Origin: Duganella sp. CF402
GTDB taxonomy: Bacteria; Pseudomonadota; Gammaproteobacteria; Burkholderiales; Burkholderiaceae_D
Direction: 5' to 3'
NCBI RefSeq assembly: GCF_900109645.1
Contig: NZ_FOBG01000001.1
Location: 2,772,262-2,836,261 of the forward strand
Length of the DNA stretch: 64,000 bases
Positions 1 through 8,375 of this stretch are shown piece by piece (the first letter of the stretch is position 1; each line of letters starts with the position of its first letter). Below the pieces are notes generated by a model. The model saw only the letters and a list, made by a program, of their open reading frames with translations, made no database searches and had not been told where the DNA came from. The position numbers and the translations under genes were made by a program.

Positions 1-1239
1 CACGCGGTAGAAGCGGCTGAACACGCGCTCGCGCTCTTCCGGCGGGATGCCGGGGCCGGAATCCTCCACGCTCAGCAGCACGCGCGGCTTGGCGTTTTTT
101 GTGGCGGCGACGCTACGCCGCAGCGTCACATCGACCGTGCCGCCGGCCGGCGTGTACTTGATGGCGTTGTCGACCAGGTTGCGCAGCAGGATGATCAGGG
201 CGTCCTGCTGGCCGGCCACCACCACCTCGTCCGCGTGGTGCAGGCCGAGGTCGATCTGGCGCGCCTGCGCCAGGCCGTTCATATCGCCCAGCACGCGCTT
301 GACCAGCTCGCCCAACTGCACCGGCTCCAGCTTGATCTCTTCGATGCCGCCCTCCTGCCGCGCCAGCACCAGCAACTGCTCGACCAGCCGGGTGGCGCGC
401 TCGATGCCGGCCGTCACGCGCGACACCGCCACCTTGCGCGCCGCCTCGTCCGGCGCGCGCTCCAGGCTGAGGACCTGCAATTTCAACGCCGCCAGCGGCG
501 TGCGCAACTCGTGCGCCGCGTCGGCCACGAAATGCTGCTGGGCCTCGAACGCGGTGCGCACCCGCACGAACAGCAGGTTCAGCTCCTGCACCAGCGGCAG
601 CACTTCATCGGGCAAATCGTTTTCCGACACCGGCGACAGGTCGTCGGCCTGGCGCGCCGCCACCTGGCGCTTGACGCGCGACACCGGCGCCAGCGAGCCG
701 GACACCACCCACCACACCACCAGCATCAGCACCGGCGCCATCACGGCGATCGGGCCGACGGTGCGCAGCGCCAGCGTGCCGGCCATGCGCTGGCGCACCG
801 CCATGTCCTGCGCCACCTGCACGGTCTGGTTGGAGGTCTGCACCGAGAACACCCGGTAGGTGGTCTTGTTGACCTTGACGTTGGAAAAGCCCAGCACCGC
901 CCGCTGCGGCAAGGCCGCGCGCGACAGCGAACGGAACACCTGGGCACCGTCCGGGGTCCAGACCTGCACCACCAGGTCGTCGTTTTCGGGGTCGGCCGCC
1001 GTGTCGGCGGCCTTGTTGGTCAGCGTGGCGCTGGAACGCAGCGACATCGCCATTTGCTGCATGTGATAGTCGAAGATCTGGTCGGCGTCGTTGAGCGCGC
1101 TGCGGTAGGCGATCATGGCCTGCGCCATCGCCGCCATCGTGATGGCGGCCAGCAGGAACCACAGCAGGCGGCCGCGCAGCGAGTGCGTCACCACCGGCAC
1201 CCGGGGCAACGACGGCAGCGACGGCATCTTCACCTTCAT
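1..1239 (-). CDS. Sensor histidine kinase of the OmpR/QseC type, 3' end cut by the window edge
   Basis: Membrane sensor kinase that should autophosphorylate and pass phosphate to the response regulator encoded just upstream. 413 codons are visible. An N-terminal membrane helix lies at about residues 22-45 and a second at about 160-182, bracketing a short periplasmic domain. A HAMP-like linker follows, then the H box (AAHELRTPLA, His about 243), an N box (NLVDNAIKYTP) and a G1 box (DSGPGIP). The frame is still open at base 1, so the last ATP-binding part is missing. The start ATG overlaps the stop of the regulator gene by four bases (ATGA), which indicates translational coupling. The family is clear; the stimulus is unknown. 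Confidence 0.9.
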   Translation of the reverse strand, partial: MKVKMPSLPSLPRVPVVTHSLRGRLLWFLLAAITMAAMAQAMIAYRSALNDADQIFDYHMQQMAMSLRSSATLTNKAADTAADPENDDLVVQVWTPDGAQVFRSLSRAALPQRAVLGFSNVKVNKTTYRVFSVQTSNQTVQVAQDMAVRQRMAGTLALRTVGPIAVMAPVLMLVVWWVVSGSLAPVSRVKRQVAARQADDLSPVSENDLPDEVLPLVQELNLLFVRVRTAFEAQQHFVADAAHELRTPLAALKLQVLSLERAPDEAARKVAVSRVTAGIERATRLVEQLLVLARQEGGIEEIKLEPVQLGELVKRVLGDMNGLAQARQIDLGLHHADEVVVAGQQDALIILLRNLVDNAIKYTPAGGTVDVTLRRSVAATKNAKPRVLLSVEDSGPGIPPEERERVFSRFYRV

Positions 1240-1895
1240 AGTTTGGGAACCATGTAGCCCAGGCCGCGCACGTTCTGGATCAGCTCCGCGCCCAGCTTTT
1301 TACGCAAGCCGTGGATGTACACCTCCACCGCGTTGCTGTTGACTTCATCCTTCCAGCTGTACAGTTTTTCTTCCAGCTGATGGCGCGACAGGACGATGCC
1401 GGGGCGCGCGATCAGCGCTTCCAGCACCGCCCATTCGCGCGCCGACAGGCTGACCGGCTTGCCGTCGGCGATTACTTCGCGCGTCTGCGGATTGACGGTG
1501 ACGTTGCCGTGCTCGAACACCGGCTCGGCGCGGCCGGCCGCGCGGCGCAGCAAGGCGCGGATGCGGGCCAGCAGTTCGTCGAGGTCGTAGGGCTTGAGCA
1601 CGTAATCGTCGGCGCCGGCGTCGAGGCCGGCGACGCGCTGCTCCTTGGCGTCGCGCGCGGTGGCGATCAGCACCGGCGTGAGTTCCTTGCGCAGGCGCAT
1701 CGAACGCAGCACCTCCAGGCCGTCCTTGCGCGGCAGGCCCAGATCCAGCAAGACCAGGTCGTAGGTCTGGGTTTGCAGCGCGGTGTCGGCCATGTCGCCG
1801 TCTTTGACCCAGTCGACGGCGTAGTGCTCGGCCCGCAGGAGGTCCAGCACGACTTCGCCGATCATGGTGTCGTCTTCTACCAGCAGAAGTCGCAT
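1236..1895 (-). CDS. OmpR/PhoB-family DNA-binding response regulator
   Basis: Two-component response regulator of 219 aa. The receiver domain (residues 1-115) has the acidic pair Asp8/Asp9, the phospho-acceptor Asp51 (VLLDLGLP) and the conserved Lys near 101 (VLKPYDLDEL). The C-terminal half (about 125-219) is a winged-helix domain of the OmpR type with the typical recognition segment (EVYIHGLRKKLG). It sits 26 bases after the DegQ-like protease and overlaps the kinase gene by four bases, so protease, regulator and kinase are probably one transcript. It resembles QseB/TctD-type regulators, but targets cannot be read from the sequence. Confidence 0.93.
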   Translation of the reverse strand: MRLLLVEDDTMIGEVVLDLLRAEHYAVDWVKDGDMADTALQTQTYDLVLLDLGLPRKDGLEVLRSMRLRKELTPVLIATARDAKEQRVAGLDAGADDYVLKPYDLDELLARIRALLRRAAGRAEPVFEHGNVTVNPQTREVIADGKPVSLSAREWAVLEALIARPGIVLSRHQLEEKLYSWKDEVNSNAVEVYIHGLRKKLGAELIQNVRGLGYMVPKL

Positions 1896-1921
1896 ATTAT
1901 TGTTTTCCTTGTTGTGTTGCC

Positions 1922-3415
1922 TCAGCCCAAACGGACCGGTATGAAGATTTTATCGTCGCCGCGCTGGATCAGCAATGCCACCGACTTGCCGGCCTTGCCC
2001 ACCACCTCGCGCACCTGGTCGACGCTGTTGACCGGACGGCCATTCACCGACAGTAACACATCGCCCGGCTGCACCCCGGCGCTGGCGGCGGCGCCGCCGG
2101 CGTCCTGGATCAGCAGGCCGCTGCCGATGCCGGCTTCACGCCGTTCGGCCGCGTCCAGCTGGCGCAGCGACAGGCCGAGACGCAGCTTGGCGCTGGCCTG
2201 GTCGACCGGGCCGTCGTCATCCTGCGCGGCCACCTTGTCCTTGGCGTTGCCCAGGGTGGCGGTCAGCTGCACCGGCTTGCCCTGGCGCCAGACGTCCAGC
2301 GTGACTTTCTCGCCCGGCGTCGACAGACCGACCATCGACGGCAGGTCGACCGAGCTGACGATCTTCTGGCCGTTCAGGGCGCGGATCACGTCGCCGGCTT
2401 TCAGGCCGGCCTTGTCGGCCGGGCCGCCGCGCTCGACGTTGGAGATCAGCGCGCCTTCCGGCGTTTCCAGGTTGAAGGAATCGGCAAAGCTCTGGTTCAC
2501 TTCCTGCGCCGTCACGCCCAGCTTGGCGTGCACCACCTTGCCGGTGGCGACGATCTGGTTCTTGATCTTGTTGGCCACATCGATCGGGATGGCAAACGAC
2601 AAGCCCTGGTAGCCGCCGGTCTGGCTGTAGATCTGCGAGTTAATGCCGACCACCTCGCCGCGCGTGTTGAACAGCGGGCCGCCCGAGTTGCCGGGATTGA
2701 CCGCGACGTCGGTCTGGATGAAGGGCACGTTGCCATCCGGCAGCGAACGGCCCTTGGCGCTGACCACGCCGGCGGTGACGGTGTTATCGAGGCCGTACGG
2801 CGAGCCGATCGCCAGCACCCATTCGCCCACTTTCAAATCGTTGGCCTTGGCCAGCGGCACCACCGGCAGGTTCTTGGCGTCGATCTTCAGCACGGCGACG
2901 TCGCTTTGCGGGTCGGAACCCAGCACCTTGGCGCGGAATTCGCGGCGGTCGGTCAGCTTGACCACCACCTCGCTGGCGTCGCGCACCACGTGCGCATTGG
3001 TCAGGATGATGCCGTCCGGGCTGATGATGAAGCCGGAGCCGAGGCCATGCGTCGGCTGGGCGCGCTGGCCGCGCTGGCCCTGCGGGCCTTGCTGGAAGCG
3101 GCGGAAGAATTCATAGAAAGGATCGTCGGCAAACGGATCGTCGCGGCCCTGCGGACCGTTGTAAGCGGTCTTGGTGCTGCCGGTGACGCTGATGTTAACC
3201 ACGGCCGGACCGTTGTGCGAGACGATCACGCTGAAGTCGGGCAGCGAGATGGCAGGTGCGGCGACCGGAACCGGCGACGCAGCCGGCGCCACTGCGGCAG
3301 CGACCGGCGGGGCGGCCACTGCGGCATTTTGTTTGACAGCGACGGCACCGCCCAGGCCGACCACGCCCATGACGGCGACGGCAACAGCGGCACGCTTGAG
3401 AGTAGAGTTGGACAT
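1922..3415 (-). CDS. Do/DegQ-family periplasmic serine endoprotease
   Basis: Envelope quality-control protease of 497 aa. An N-terminal export signal (about residues 1-35) is followed by an Ala/Pro-rich linker. The trypsin-like domain has the triad His142 (TNAHVV), Asp172 (SDVAVL) and Ser244 (GNSGGP). Two PDZ domains follow, at about 275-370 and 395-495. The start is set at the ATG at 3415 because an AGGAG ribosome-binding site lies seven bases upstream; a start 18 bases earlier would put that site inside the gene. The regulator/kinase pair follows in the same direction after 26 bases, suggesting co-expression of an envelope protease with a sensor system. MucD, DegP and DegQ cannot be separated safely from sequence alone. 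Confidence 0.93.
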   Translation of the reverse strand: MSNSTLKRAAVAVAVMGVVGLGGAVAVKQNAAVAAPPVAAAVAPAASPVPVAAPAISLPDFSVIVSHNGPAVVNISVTGSTKTAYNGPQGRDDPFADDPFYEFFRRFQQGPQGQRGQRAQPTHGLGSGFIISPDGIILTNAHVVRDASEVVVKLTDRREFRAKVLGSDPQSDVAVLKIDAKNLPVVPLAKANDLKVGEWVLAIGSPYGLDNTVTAGVVSAKGRSLPDGNVPFIQTDVAVNPGNSGGPLFNTRGEVVGINSQIYSQTGGYQGLSFAIPIDVANKIKNQIVATGKVVHAKLGVTAQEVNQSFADSFNLETPEGALISNVERGGPADKAGLKAGDVIRALNGQKIVSSVDLPSMVGLSTPGEKVTLDVWRQGKPVQLTATLGNAKDKVAAQDDDGPVDQASAKLRLGLSLRQLDAAERREAGIGSGLLIQDAGGAAASAGVQPGDVLLSVNGRPVNSVDQVREVVGKAGKSVALLIQRGDDKIFIPVRLG

Positions 3416-3523
3416 AACGGTTCTCCTATGCAAATGAGGACTTTAGATGTATCCAATATGAGGCTAAAAACTTAGGCCCTACTTAATCAAAAAAGCTGCT
3501 TACAAACCTCTATACAAACGTAA

Positions 3524-3548
3524 AACTGGCCGGATAAACCGGCCAGTT
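3524..3548 (-). terminator. Rho-independent terminator of the small heat-shock gene
   Basis: A perfect 10-bp stem (AACTGGCCGG/CCGGCCAGTT) with a 5-base loop, followed on the minus strand by TTTT. It lies 23 bases after the end of the Hsp20 gene and before the protease gene, separating the two transcripts. Confidence 0.8.
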
Positions 3549-3571
3549 GTCGTTACTACATCAGAGCAGGA

Positions 3572-4024
3572 TCAGGCTGCGCGCTGCTCCAGTGCGGTCA
3601 CGTTGTCGCCACCGTCGATGACGATTTTGCGCGGCTTCAGCGCTTCCGGAATTTCACGCACCAGTTCGATGGTGAGCATGCCGTTGTCGAAGCTGGCGCC
3701 GGTCACTTTGACGTGGTTGGCCAGCTGGAAGCGCTGCTCGAAATCGCGCGCCGCGATGCCGCGGTGCAGGTAGGTGCGCTCGCTGACGTCCTTCTGCTTG
3801 CGGCCCACCACGGTCAGCGCATCGCGCTCGAAGGTGATGTCGATTTCCGAGCGGTTGAAGCCGGCCAGCGCCATCACGATGCGGTACTGGTCATCGGAGA
3901 CCAGCTCGATGTTGTATGGGGGATAGCTTGGGGTGTCGTTGCGCTGGGCGTCGTTGAGCAGTTGTGCCAGACGATCGAAGCCGATGGCGGAACGGTACAG
4001 AGGGGCGAGGTCGAAAGTACGCAT
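3572..4024 (-). CDS. Small heat-shock protein, Hsp20/IbpA family
   Basis: ATP-independent holdase of 150 aa that binds unfolding proteins in the cytoplasm. The alpha-crystallin domain spans about residues 35-130 and begins with NIELVSDDQYRIVMALAGF, typical of IbpA-type proteins. The C-terminal LxxE/IxxALKPRKI region and tail are present. The start is the ATG at 4024: AAGGAT lies a few bases upstream and MRTFDLAPLYRS is the classic IbpA N-terminus. The gene has a heat-shock-type promoter and a probable ROSE thermometer in its leader (separate entries) and its own terminator, so it is a single-gene unit under temperature control. Confidence 0.93.
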   Translation of the reverse strand: MRTFDLAPLYRSAIGFDRLAQLLNDAQRNDTPSYPPYNIELVSDDQYRIVMALAGFNRSEIDITFERDALTVVGRKQKDVSERTYLHRGIAARDFEQRFQLANHVKVTGASFDNGMLTIELVREIPEALKPRKIVIDGGDNVTALEQRAA

Positions 4025-4089
4025 GATAAATATCCTTTTCAAGTTAAGCGATATGGAAGTTGGCGGCCCCCACAATCAGGCAACCGCTG
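4025..4089 (-). promoter_or_regulatory. Probable ROSE-type RNA thermometer in the hsp20 leader
   Basis: The predicted 5' leader is about 65 nt. Next to the start codon the strand reads AUAUCGCUU, eight loop bases, then AAGGAUAU (4054 to 4030). These arms pair fully except for one bulged G opposite the Shine-Dalgarno sequence, giving AUAUC/GAUAU plus CUU/AAG. A UYGCU segment with a bulged G facing the SD is the known signature of ROSE elements upstream of small heat-shock genes. A further possible hairpin (GUUGC with GCCAAC) lies upstream. Folding and melting were judged by eye. Confidence 0.75.
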
Positions 4090-4095
4090 ATCCCC

Positions 4096-4123
4096 ATATA
4101 GGTCGCGCCAAAATGCTTTCAAG
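4096..4123 (-). promoter_or_regulatory. Sigma-32 (RpoH) type promoter for hsp20
   Basis: On the minus strand CTTGAAA (4123-4117) is separated by 14 bases from CCTATAT (4102-4096). The -35 box matches the heat-shock consensus exactly and the -10 box is close to CCCCATNT. The expected start near 4089 leaves a 65-nt leader that contains the thermometer hairpin. Confidence 0.7.
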
Positions 4124-4200
4124 AGGTTTTTTTAAAAAAATTTTTCGTTTCCTGCGTGCTACACTCTTCCTCTTGTCTTCCTCTTTTTTGTCAAATAATT

Positions 4201-6075
4201 ATGTCCCTCACCCGCGCCGTACTTGCCGCCCTGCTGGCTACCGCCTTCAGCGCCCAGGCCGCTTCAGACCTGCCTTACCCGGGCACCATCGTCCTGAAAG
4301 TGGATGCTTCCAACACCGCCCAAAACATCTTCCGTATCCGCGAAAGCATCCCGGCCAAGCCGGGCAAGTTGACGCTGCTGTATCCGCAATGGATCCCCGG
4401 CAACCACGGTCCTAGCGGCGCGATCAACCAGTTCGCCGGCCTCAAGGTCAGCGCCAACGGCCAGCCGCTGGCATGGCAGCGCGACCCGGTCAATGTGTAC
4501 GCCTTCCACATCAACGTGCCGAAGGGCGCGAAAGGCGTGGAGGTGGAGTTCCAGTACCTGTCGCCGGTGGAAGCGAATCAAGGCCGCACCACCATGACCA
4601 ACGATATCCTCGGCGTGCAATGGCAATCGGTGACGCTGTACCCGGCCGGCTACAACAGCCGCGATATCAAGGTGCAGCCGAACCTGACGGTGCCGGCCGG
4701 CTGGCAATACGGCAGCGCGCTGGAACAGCAGGCGCGCAATGGCGACGAGGTCGCCTTCAAGCCGCTCGACCTGGAAACCCTGATCGACTCGCCGCTGTTT
4801 GCCGGCCGCTACTTCCGCCAGATCGACCTTGATCCGGGCGCGAAAATCCCGGTGCGCCTGAACGTGGTGGCCGACTCGCCGGAGCAGCTGGAGGCCACGC
4901 CGGAACAGATCGCGCCGCACCGCGCGATGGTGCAGCAAGCCTACAAGCTGTTCAACTCGCAGCACTACCAGCACTACGATTTCCTGTTCGCCATCAGCGA
5001 TGAATTTGGCGGCATTGGCCGCGAGCATCACCAGTCGAGCGAGAACGGCGTCAAGCTCGGCTACTTCACCGAGTGGAATAAATACGAGGCGCGGCGCGAG
5101 CTGCTGTCGCACGAATTCACCCACTCGTGGAATGGCAAGTTCCGCCGCCCGGCCGGCCAGAACGTGCCGGACTTCAATACCCCGCTGCAAAACGAACTGC
5201 TGTGGGTGTACGAGGGCCAGACCCAGTACTGGGGCGCGGTGCTGGCCGCGCGCTCGGGCCTGATCAAGGCCGAGCACACGCGCGACCTGCTCGCCGCCAC
5301 CGCCGCCCGCTACGACAACGTCAAAGGCCGCGAATGGCGCGCGGTGCAGGACACCGTCAACGATCCTATCGTCAACGCGCGCCGTCCGCAGGGCTGGAAC
5401 AACTGGCAGCGCGCCGAGGATTACTACTCGGAAGGCGAACTGATCTGGCTGGATGCCGACACCAAAATCCGCGAGCTGTCGGGCGAGAAAAAATCGCTCA
5501 ACGATTTCGCGCGCCTGTTCTTCGGCGTCGATGACGGCGTCTACGTCGCCAGGCACTACACCTTTGAGGACGTGGTGAAAGCCCTCAACGCGGTCCAGCC
5601 TTACGACTGGGCGCCGTTCCTGCGCAGCCGCCTCGACGGCCACGGTCCGGGCGCGCCGCTGGACGGCCTGGCCCGCGCCGGCTGGAAGCTGGTCTACACC
5701 GAGAAACCGACCGACTTCCTGAAGGCACAGGAAGACCAGAGCAAGTCGGCCAACTTCCAGTACTCGCTGGGCTTCTCGGTGGCAGCGGATGGCAAGCTGG
5801 AAGCCTTGCAATGGGAAGGCGTGGGCTTCAAGGCCGGCCTGGCGGGCGGCAATGTGGTGGTGGCGGTGAACGGCCGCGCCTACAAGCCGGAACTGCTGCG
5901 CGCGGCGGTGACCGCCGCCAAGGGTACCAAGGAGCCGATCAAGCTGCTGATCAAGAAAGGCAGCCTGTACCAGGAAGTGGCGCTGGACTACCACGACGGC
6001 CTGAAGTACCCGCGCCTGGAGCGCATCGACGGCACGCCGGACCGCCTTGAGGCCATTTTGCAACCGTTGAAATAA
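4201..6075 (+). CDS. M61-family metallopeptidase with C-terminal PDZ domain
   Basis: Exported zinc aminopeptidase-like protein of 624 aa (glycyl-aminopeptidase family M61). It has a signal peptide (residues 1-20, ending SAQA), a long beta-rich N-domain, and the zinc motif H304EFTH308 (LLSHEFTHSW). The third ligand is probably Glu338 in WVYEGQTQYW. A PDZ-like domain at about 520-600 contains GFKAGLAGGNVVVAVNG. The ATG at 4201 is chosen because it gives a clean signal peptide; a GTG at 4156 would add 15 unlikely residues. No good ribosome-binding site is visible before either. It is divergent from hsp20. The physiological substrate is unknown. Confidence 0.9.
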   Translation: MSLTRAVLAALLATAFSAQAASDLPYPGTIVLKVDASNTAQNIFRIRESIPAKPGKLTLLYPQWIPGNHGPSGAINQFAGLKVSANGQPLAWQRDPVNVYAFHINVPKGAKGVEVEFQYLSPVEANQGRTTMTNDILGVQWQSVTLYPAGYNSRDIKVQPNLTVPAGWQYGSALEQQARNGDEVAFKPLDLETLIDSPLFAGRYFRQIDLDPGAKIPVRLNVVADSPEQLEATPEQIAPHRAMVQQAYKLFNSQHYQHYDFLFAISDEFGGIGREHHQSSENGVKLGYFTEWNKYEARRELLSHEFTHSWNGKFRRPAGQNVPDFNTPLQNELLWVYEGQTQYWGAVLAARSGLIKAEHTRDLLAATAARYDNVKGREWRAVQDTVNDPIVNARRPQGWNNWQRAEDYYSEGELIWLDADTKIRELSGEKKSLNDFARLFFGVDDGVYVARHYTFEDVVKALNAVQPYDWAPFLRSRLDGHGPGAPLDGLARAGWKLVYTEKPTDFLKAQEDQSKSANFQYSLGFSVAADGKLEALQWEGVGFKAGLAGGNVVVAVNGRAYKPELLRAAVTAAKGTKEPIKLLIKKGSLYQEVALDYHDGLKYPRLERIDGTPDRLEAILQPLK

Positions 6076-6115
6076 TTCTTCGGCAACAAGGAAAAGGGGG
6101 CGCTATACTGGCTTC

Positions 6116-7042
6116 ATGCCCGACCGGAACGACGCCCCCACCCTCTCAAGCGCAGAGCTGGACCAGCTGCGCGAATCGGACCGCATTTTCCGTGCGCTGC
6201 TGGACAATGCGCCGGTGCTGATCTCGACCAAGAATCTGCAAGGCACGGTCACGATGGCCAACCGCCATTTCGAGATCCTCGATGGCTACGATGCTGCAAC
6301 TTTCGTCGGCTCGAACGTGTTCCAGCTGTTCCCCCACGATATCGCCGAACAGCTGTGGCGCAACGACCGCCGCGCCGCGCTGGAAAAACGCGCCATCCAC
6401 GAGGAAGAACAGGTCTACCACCGCGACAAGACCCTGCACACCTACGCCACCGTCAAATTCCCGCTGATGGATGCGGACGGCGTGGTGTACGCCACCTGCG
6501 CCGTCTCGGCCGACATCACCGATGCCCGCAGCGCCCGCCTCGACAGCGTCACCGACGAGCTGACCGGCTTGCATAACCGCCGCTATTACAACTTCCGCTT
6601 CAGGGAGGAACAGCAGCGCGCACGGCGCGACCAGCGCACCCTGACCTTGCTGCTGGCCGACGTCGACCGCTTCAAGGAATACAACGACACCTATGGCCAT
6701 CCGCAGGGCGACACGGTGCTGCAAGCGGTGGCCGAATGCATGCGGCAAACCTTCCACCGCGCGGGCGACCTGTGCTTCCGCATCGGCGGCGACGAGTTCG
6801 CCTGCCTGTTTGCCAGCAGCGGCGAGGAAGAGAGCCTGGCGCTGGCCGAGCAGCTGCGCGCCTGCATGGCGGGACGGCAGATTGCGCATGCGGACAATCC
6901 ACCGATGCAGCATGTGAGCTTGTCGCTGGGGCTGGCGTTCATCACGCCCGAGGTGGCGCTGACGCAGGAAGAAATCTACCGGCTGGCCGACCAGGCGCTG
7001 TACCGCGCCAAGCACCACGGCCGCAATACGGTCTCGCGCTGA
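6116..7042 (+). CDS. PAS-GGDEF diguanylate cyclase
   Basis: Makes cyclic di-GMP from two GTP. It is 308 aa, with no membrane segment. An N-terminal helix leads into a PAS domain (about residues 25-135), then a GGDEF domain (about 145-305). The active-site motif GGDEF is intact at about 224-228. An RAGD inhibitory I-site stands exactly five residues before it, so product feedback is likely. The sensory ligand of the PAS domain is unknown. It follows the M61 gene by 40 bases in the same direction and may be co-transcribed. Confidence 0.93.
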   Translation: MPDRNDAPTLSSAELDQLRESDRIFRALLDNAPVLISTKNLQGTVTMANRHFEILDGYDAATFVGSNVFQLFPHDIAEQLWRNDRRAALEKRAIHEEEQVYHRDKTLHTYATVKFPLMDADGVVYATCAVSADITDARSARLDSVTDELTGLHNRRYYNFRFREEQQRARRDQRTLTLLLADVDRFKEYNDTYGHPQGDTVLQAVAECMRQTFHRAGDLCFRIGGDEFACLFASSGEEESLALAEQLRACMAGRQIAHADNPPMQHVSLSLGLAFITPEVALTQEEIYRLADQALYRAKHHGRNTVSR

Positions 7043-7069
7043 CGGCGCCGATTGGTGTATGCTGCGGCC

Positions 7070-7408
7070 ATGAACAATGACACCGACATCCAACTGAGCG
7101 GCCCCTTCAAGGCCACCGACGGTTCCGGCCGTGCCCACGACGCCAAGGCGATCCGCATCTTCGACGAAGGTTATGGCGCGATCGATGTGTACGTCGACTT
7201 CAAGGCGCCCATCAGCGGCCTGCACAAGGACAAGGCGCTGATCGCCGCCGTGGTGGCGCAGCTGCGCACGGTCGGCTACAAAGGCCCGGAGCTGACCGCC
7301 GGCGACCCGGTACTGCAGGAAGCGCGCCTGCTGGTGCTGGAAGCGCCGGACGAATTCACCAGCTTTGCTGTCAGCAAGGGCTGGAAAGATTTGTCGGAAG
7401 ACTTCTAA
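7070..7408 (+). CDS. Conserved hypothetical protein, 112 aa
   Basis: Small acidic soluble protein without signal peptide or membrane helix and with no motif I recognise. The start is the ATG at 7070 (MNNDTDIQL), 27 bases after the diguanylate cyclase stop. The composition is balanced and codon use is like the neighbours, so it is probably real. Its 3' end overlaps the convergent hydrolase gene by four bases. No function is assigned. Confidence 0.7.
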   Translation: MNNDTDIQLSGPFKATDGSGRAHDAKAIRIFDEGYGAIDVYVDFKAPISGLHKDKALIAAVVAQLRTVGYKGPELTAGDPVLQEARLLVLEAPDEFTSFAVSKGWKDLSEDF

Positions 7409-8163
7409 AACAAGTAGCGGTCGGCCCACATCGCGATCAGATTGGCGACGTAGATCGCGTCCTCGCGGCCGGTCAGCAGGTGGTCGGCGTCGTCGAGCGA
7501 GATGAAGCTCTTCGGATGTTTGGCGGCCGTGAAAATCTCCATCGCGTTGCCGAGGGCGACCGTGTCGTCGCCCGGCGCGTGCATCACCAGCAAGGCGCGG
7601 CGCAGGCCGGCGATCTTCAACTTCAAATTGTGCCCTTCCGCGTCCTCCACGAATTGCTGCTGGATGCGGAACGGCCGTCCCGCCAGTTGCACCTCCGCTT
7701 CGCCTGCGCGCGCAATTTCGTCCAGATGTTGGCTGAACATGCCGGTGACGTAGGTCGGATGGCTGGGCGCGGCGATGGTGACCACCGCCTTCACTTCCGG
7801 CATCTGGTCGGCGGCGGCCAGCGCGGCCGCGCCGCCGAGGCTGTGGCCGATCAGCAGGCGCGGGGCTTGATAGTTCTCGCGCAGGAAGTCGGCGGCGGCC
7901 ACCAGGTCGTCCACGTTGGACGAGAAGTTGGTGTCGGCGAACTCGCCGCCGCTGGCGCCAAGGCCGGTAAAATCGAAGCGCAGCACGGCGATGCCGTGGT
8001 CGGTCAGCGCTTCGGCCACGCGGCGGGCGGCAAACACGTCCTTGCCGCAGGTGAAGCAATGGGCGAACAGCGCGTAGGCCTTGACTTCGCCGTCGGGGCC
8101 GTCGAGGCGCGCCGCCAGTTGGTGGCCGTGCGCGCCGATAAATTCTAATCGTAGGGATTTCAT
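7405..8163 (-). CDS. Alpha/beta hydrolase
   Basis: Serine hydrolase of 252 aa. The nucleophile elbow is GHSLGG with Ser108. The acid is probably the Asp in [10 protein letters not shown] and the His that in DDADHLL near the C-terminus. The N-terminal part ([30 protein letters not shown]) is of the type found fused to an OsmC domain in bifunctional hydrolase/OsmC proteins. Here the protein ends right after the hydrolase domain, so it is the stand-alone form. The substrate is unknown. Confidence 0.88.
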   Translation of the reverse strand: MKSLRLEFIGAHGHQLAARLDGPDGEVKAYALFAHCFTCGKDVFAARRVAEALTDHGIAVLRFDFTGLGASGGEFADTNFSSNVDDLVAAADFLRENYQAPRLLIGHSLGGAAALAAADQMPEVKAVVTIAAPSHPTYVTGMFSQHLDEIARAGEAEVQLAGRPFRIQQQFVEDAEGHNLKLKIAGLRRALLVMHAPGDDTVALGNAMEIFTAAKHPKSFISLDDADHLLTGREDAIYVANLIAMWADRYLF

Positions 8164-8176
8164 AAAGGGATAGTCA

Positions 8177-8374
8177 ATGCGTTACCAACACTACAAAGGC
8201 GGAATCTACGAACTGGTGTGCGAAGCCACGCTGGAGTCCGACCTGTCGACCATGATTGTATATCGCGCCGCCAACGGCAGCATCTGGTGCCGTCCGCGCG
8301 AGGTGTTCTTCGAGATGATCGAAGTCGATGGCCAGCAGGTGCAGCGCTTCAAGCCGATCGACGCGGTTAATTAA
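8177..8374 (+). CDS. DUF1653 family protein
   Basis: Small protein of 65 aa that begins [14 protein letters not shown] and contains the aromatic/charged pattern of DUF1653 ([19 protein letters not shown]). No biochemical role is established for the family. It is divergent from the hydrolase, with 13 bases between starts, and ends one base before the convergent imuB stop. Confidence 0.88.
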   Translation: MRYQHYKGGIYELVCEATLESDLSTMIVYRAANGSIWCRPREVFFEMIEVDGQQVQRFKPIDAVN

Positions 8375-8375
8375 A

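Noticed and set aside
4264..6063. 599-codon minus-strand frame opposite the M61 peptidase
   Set aside because: Antisense shadow; the plus-strand frame has a signal peptide, HEFTH zinc motif and PDZ domain.
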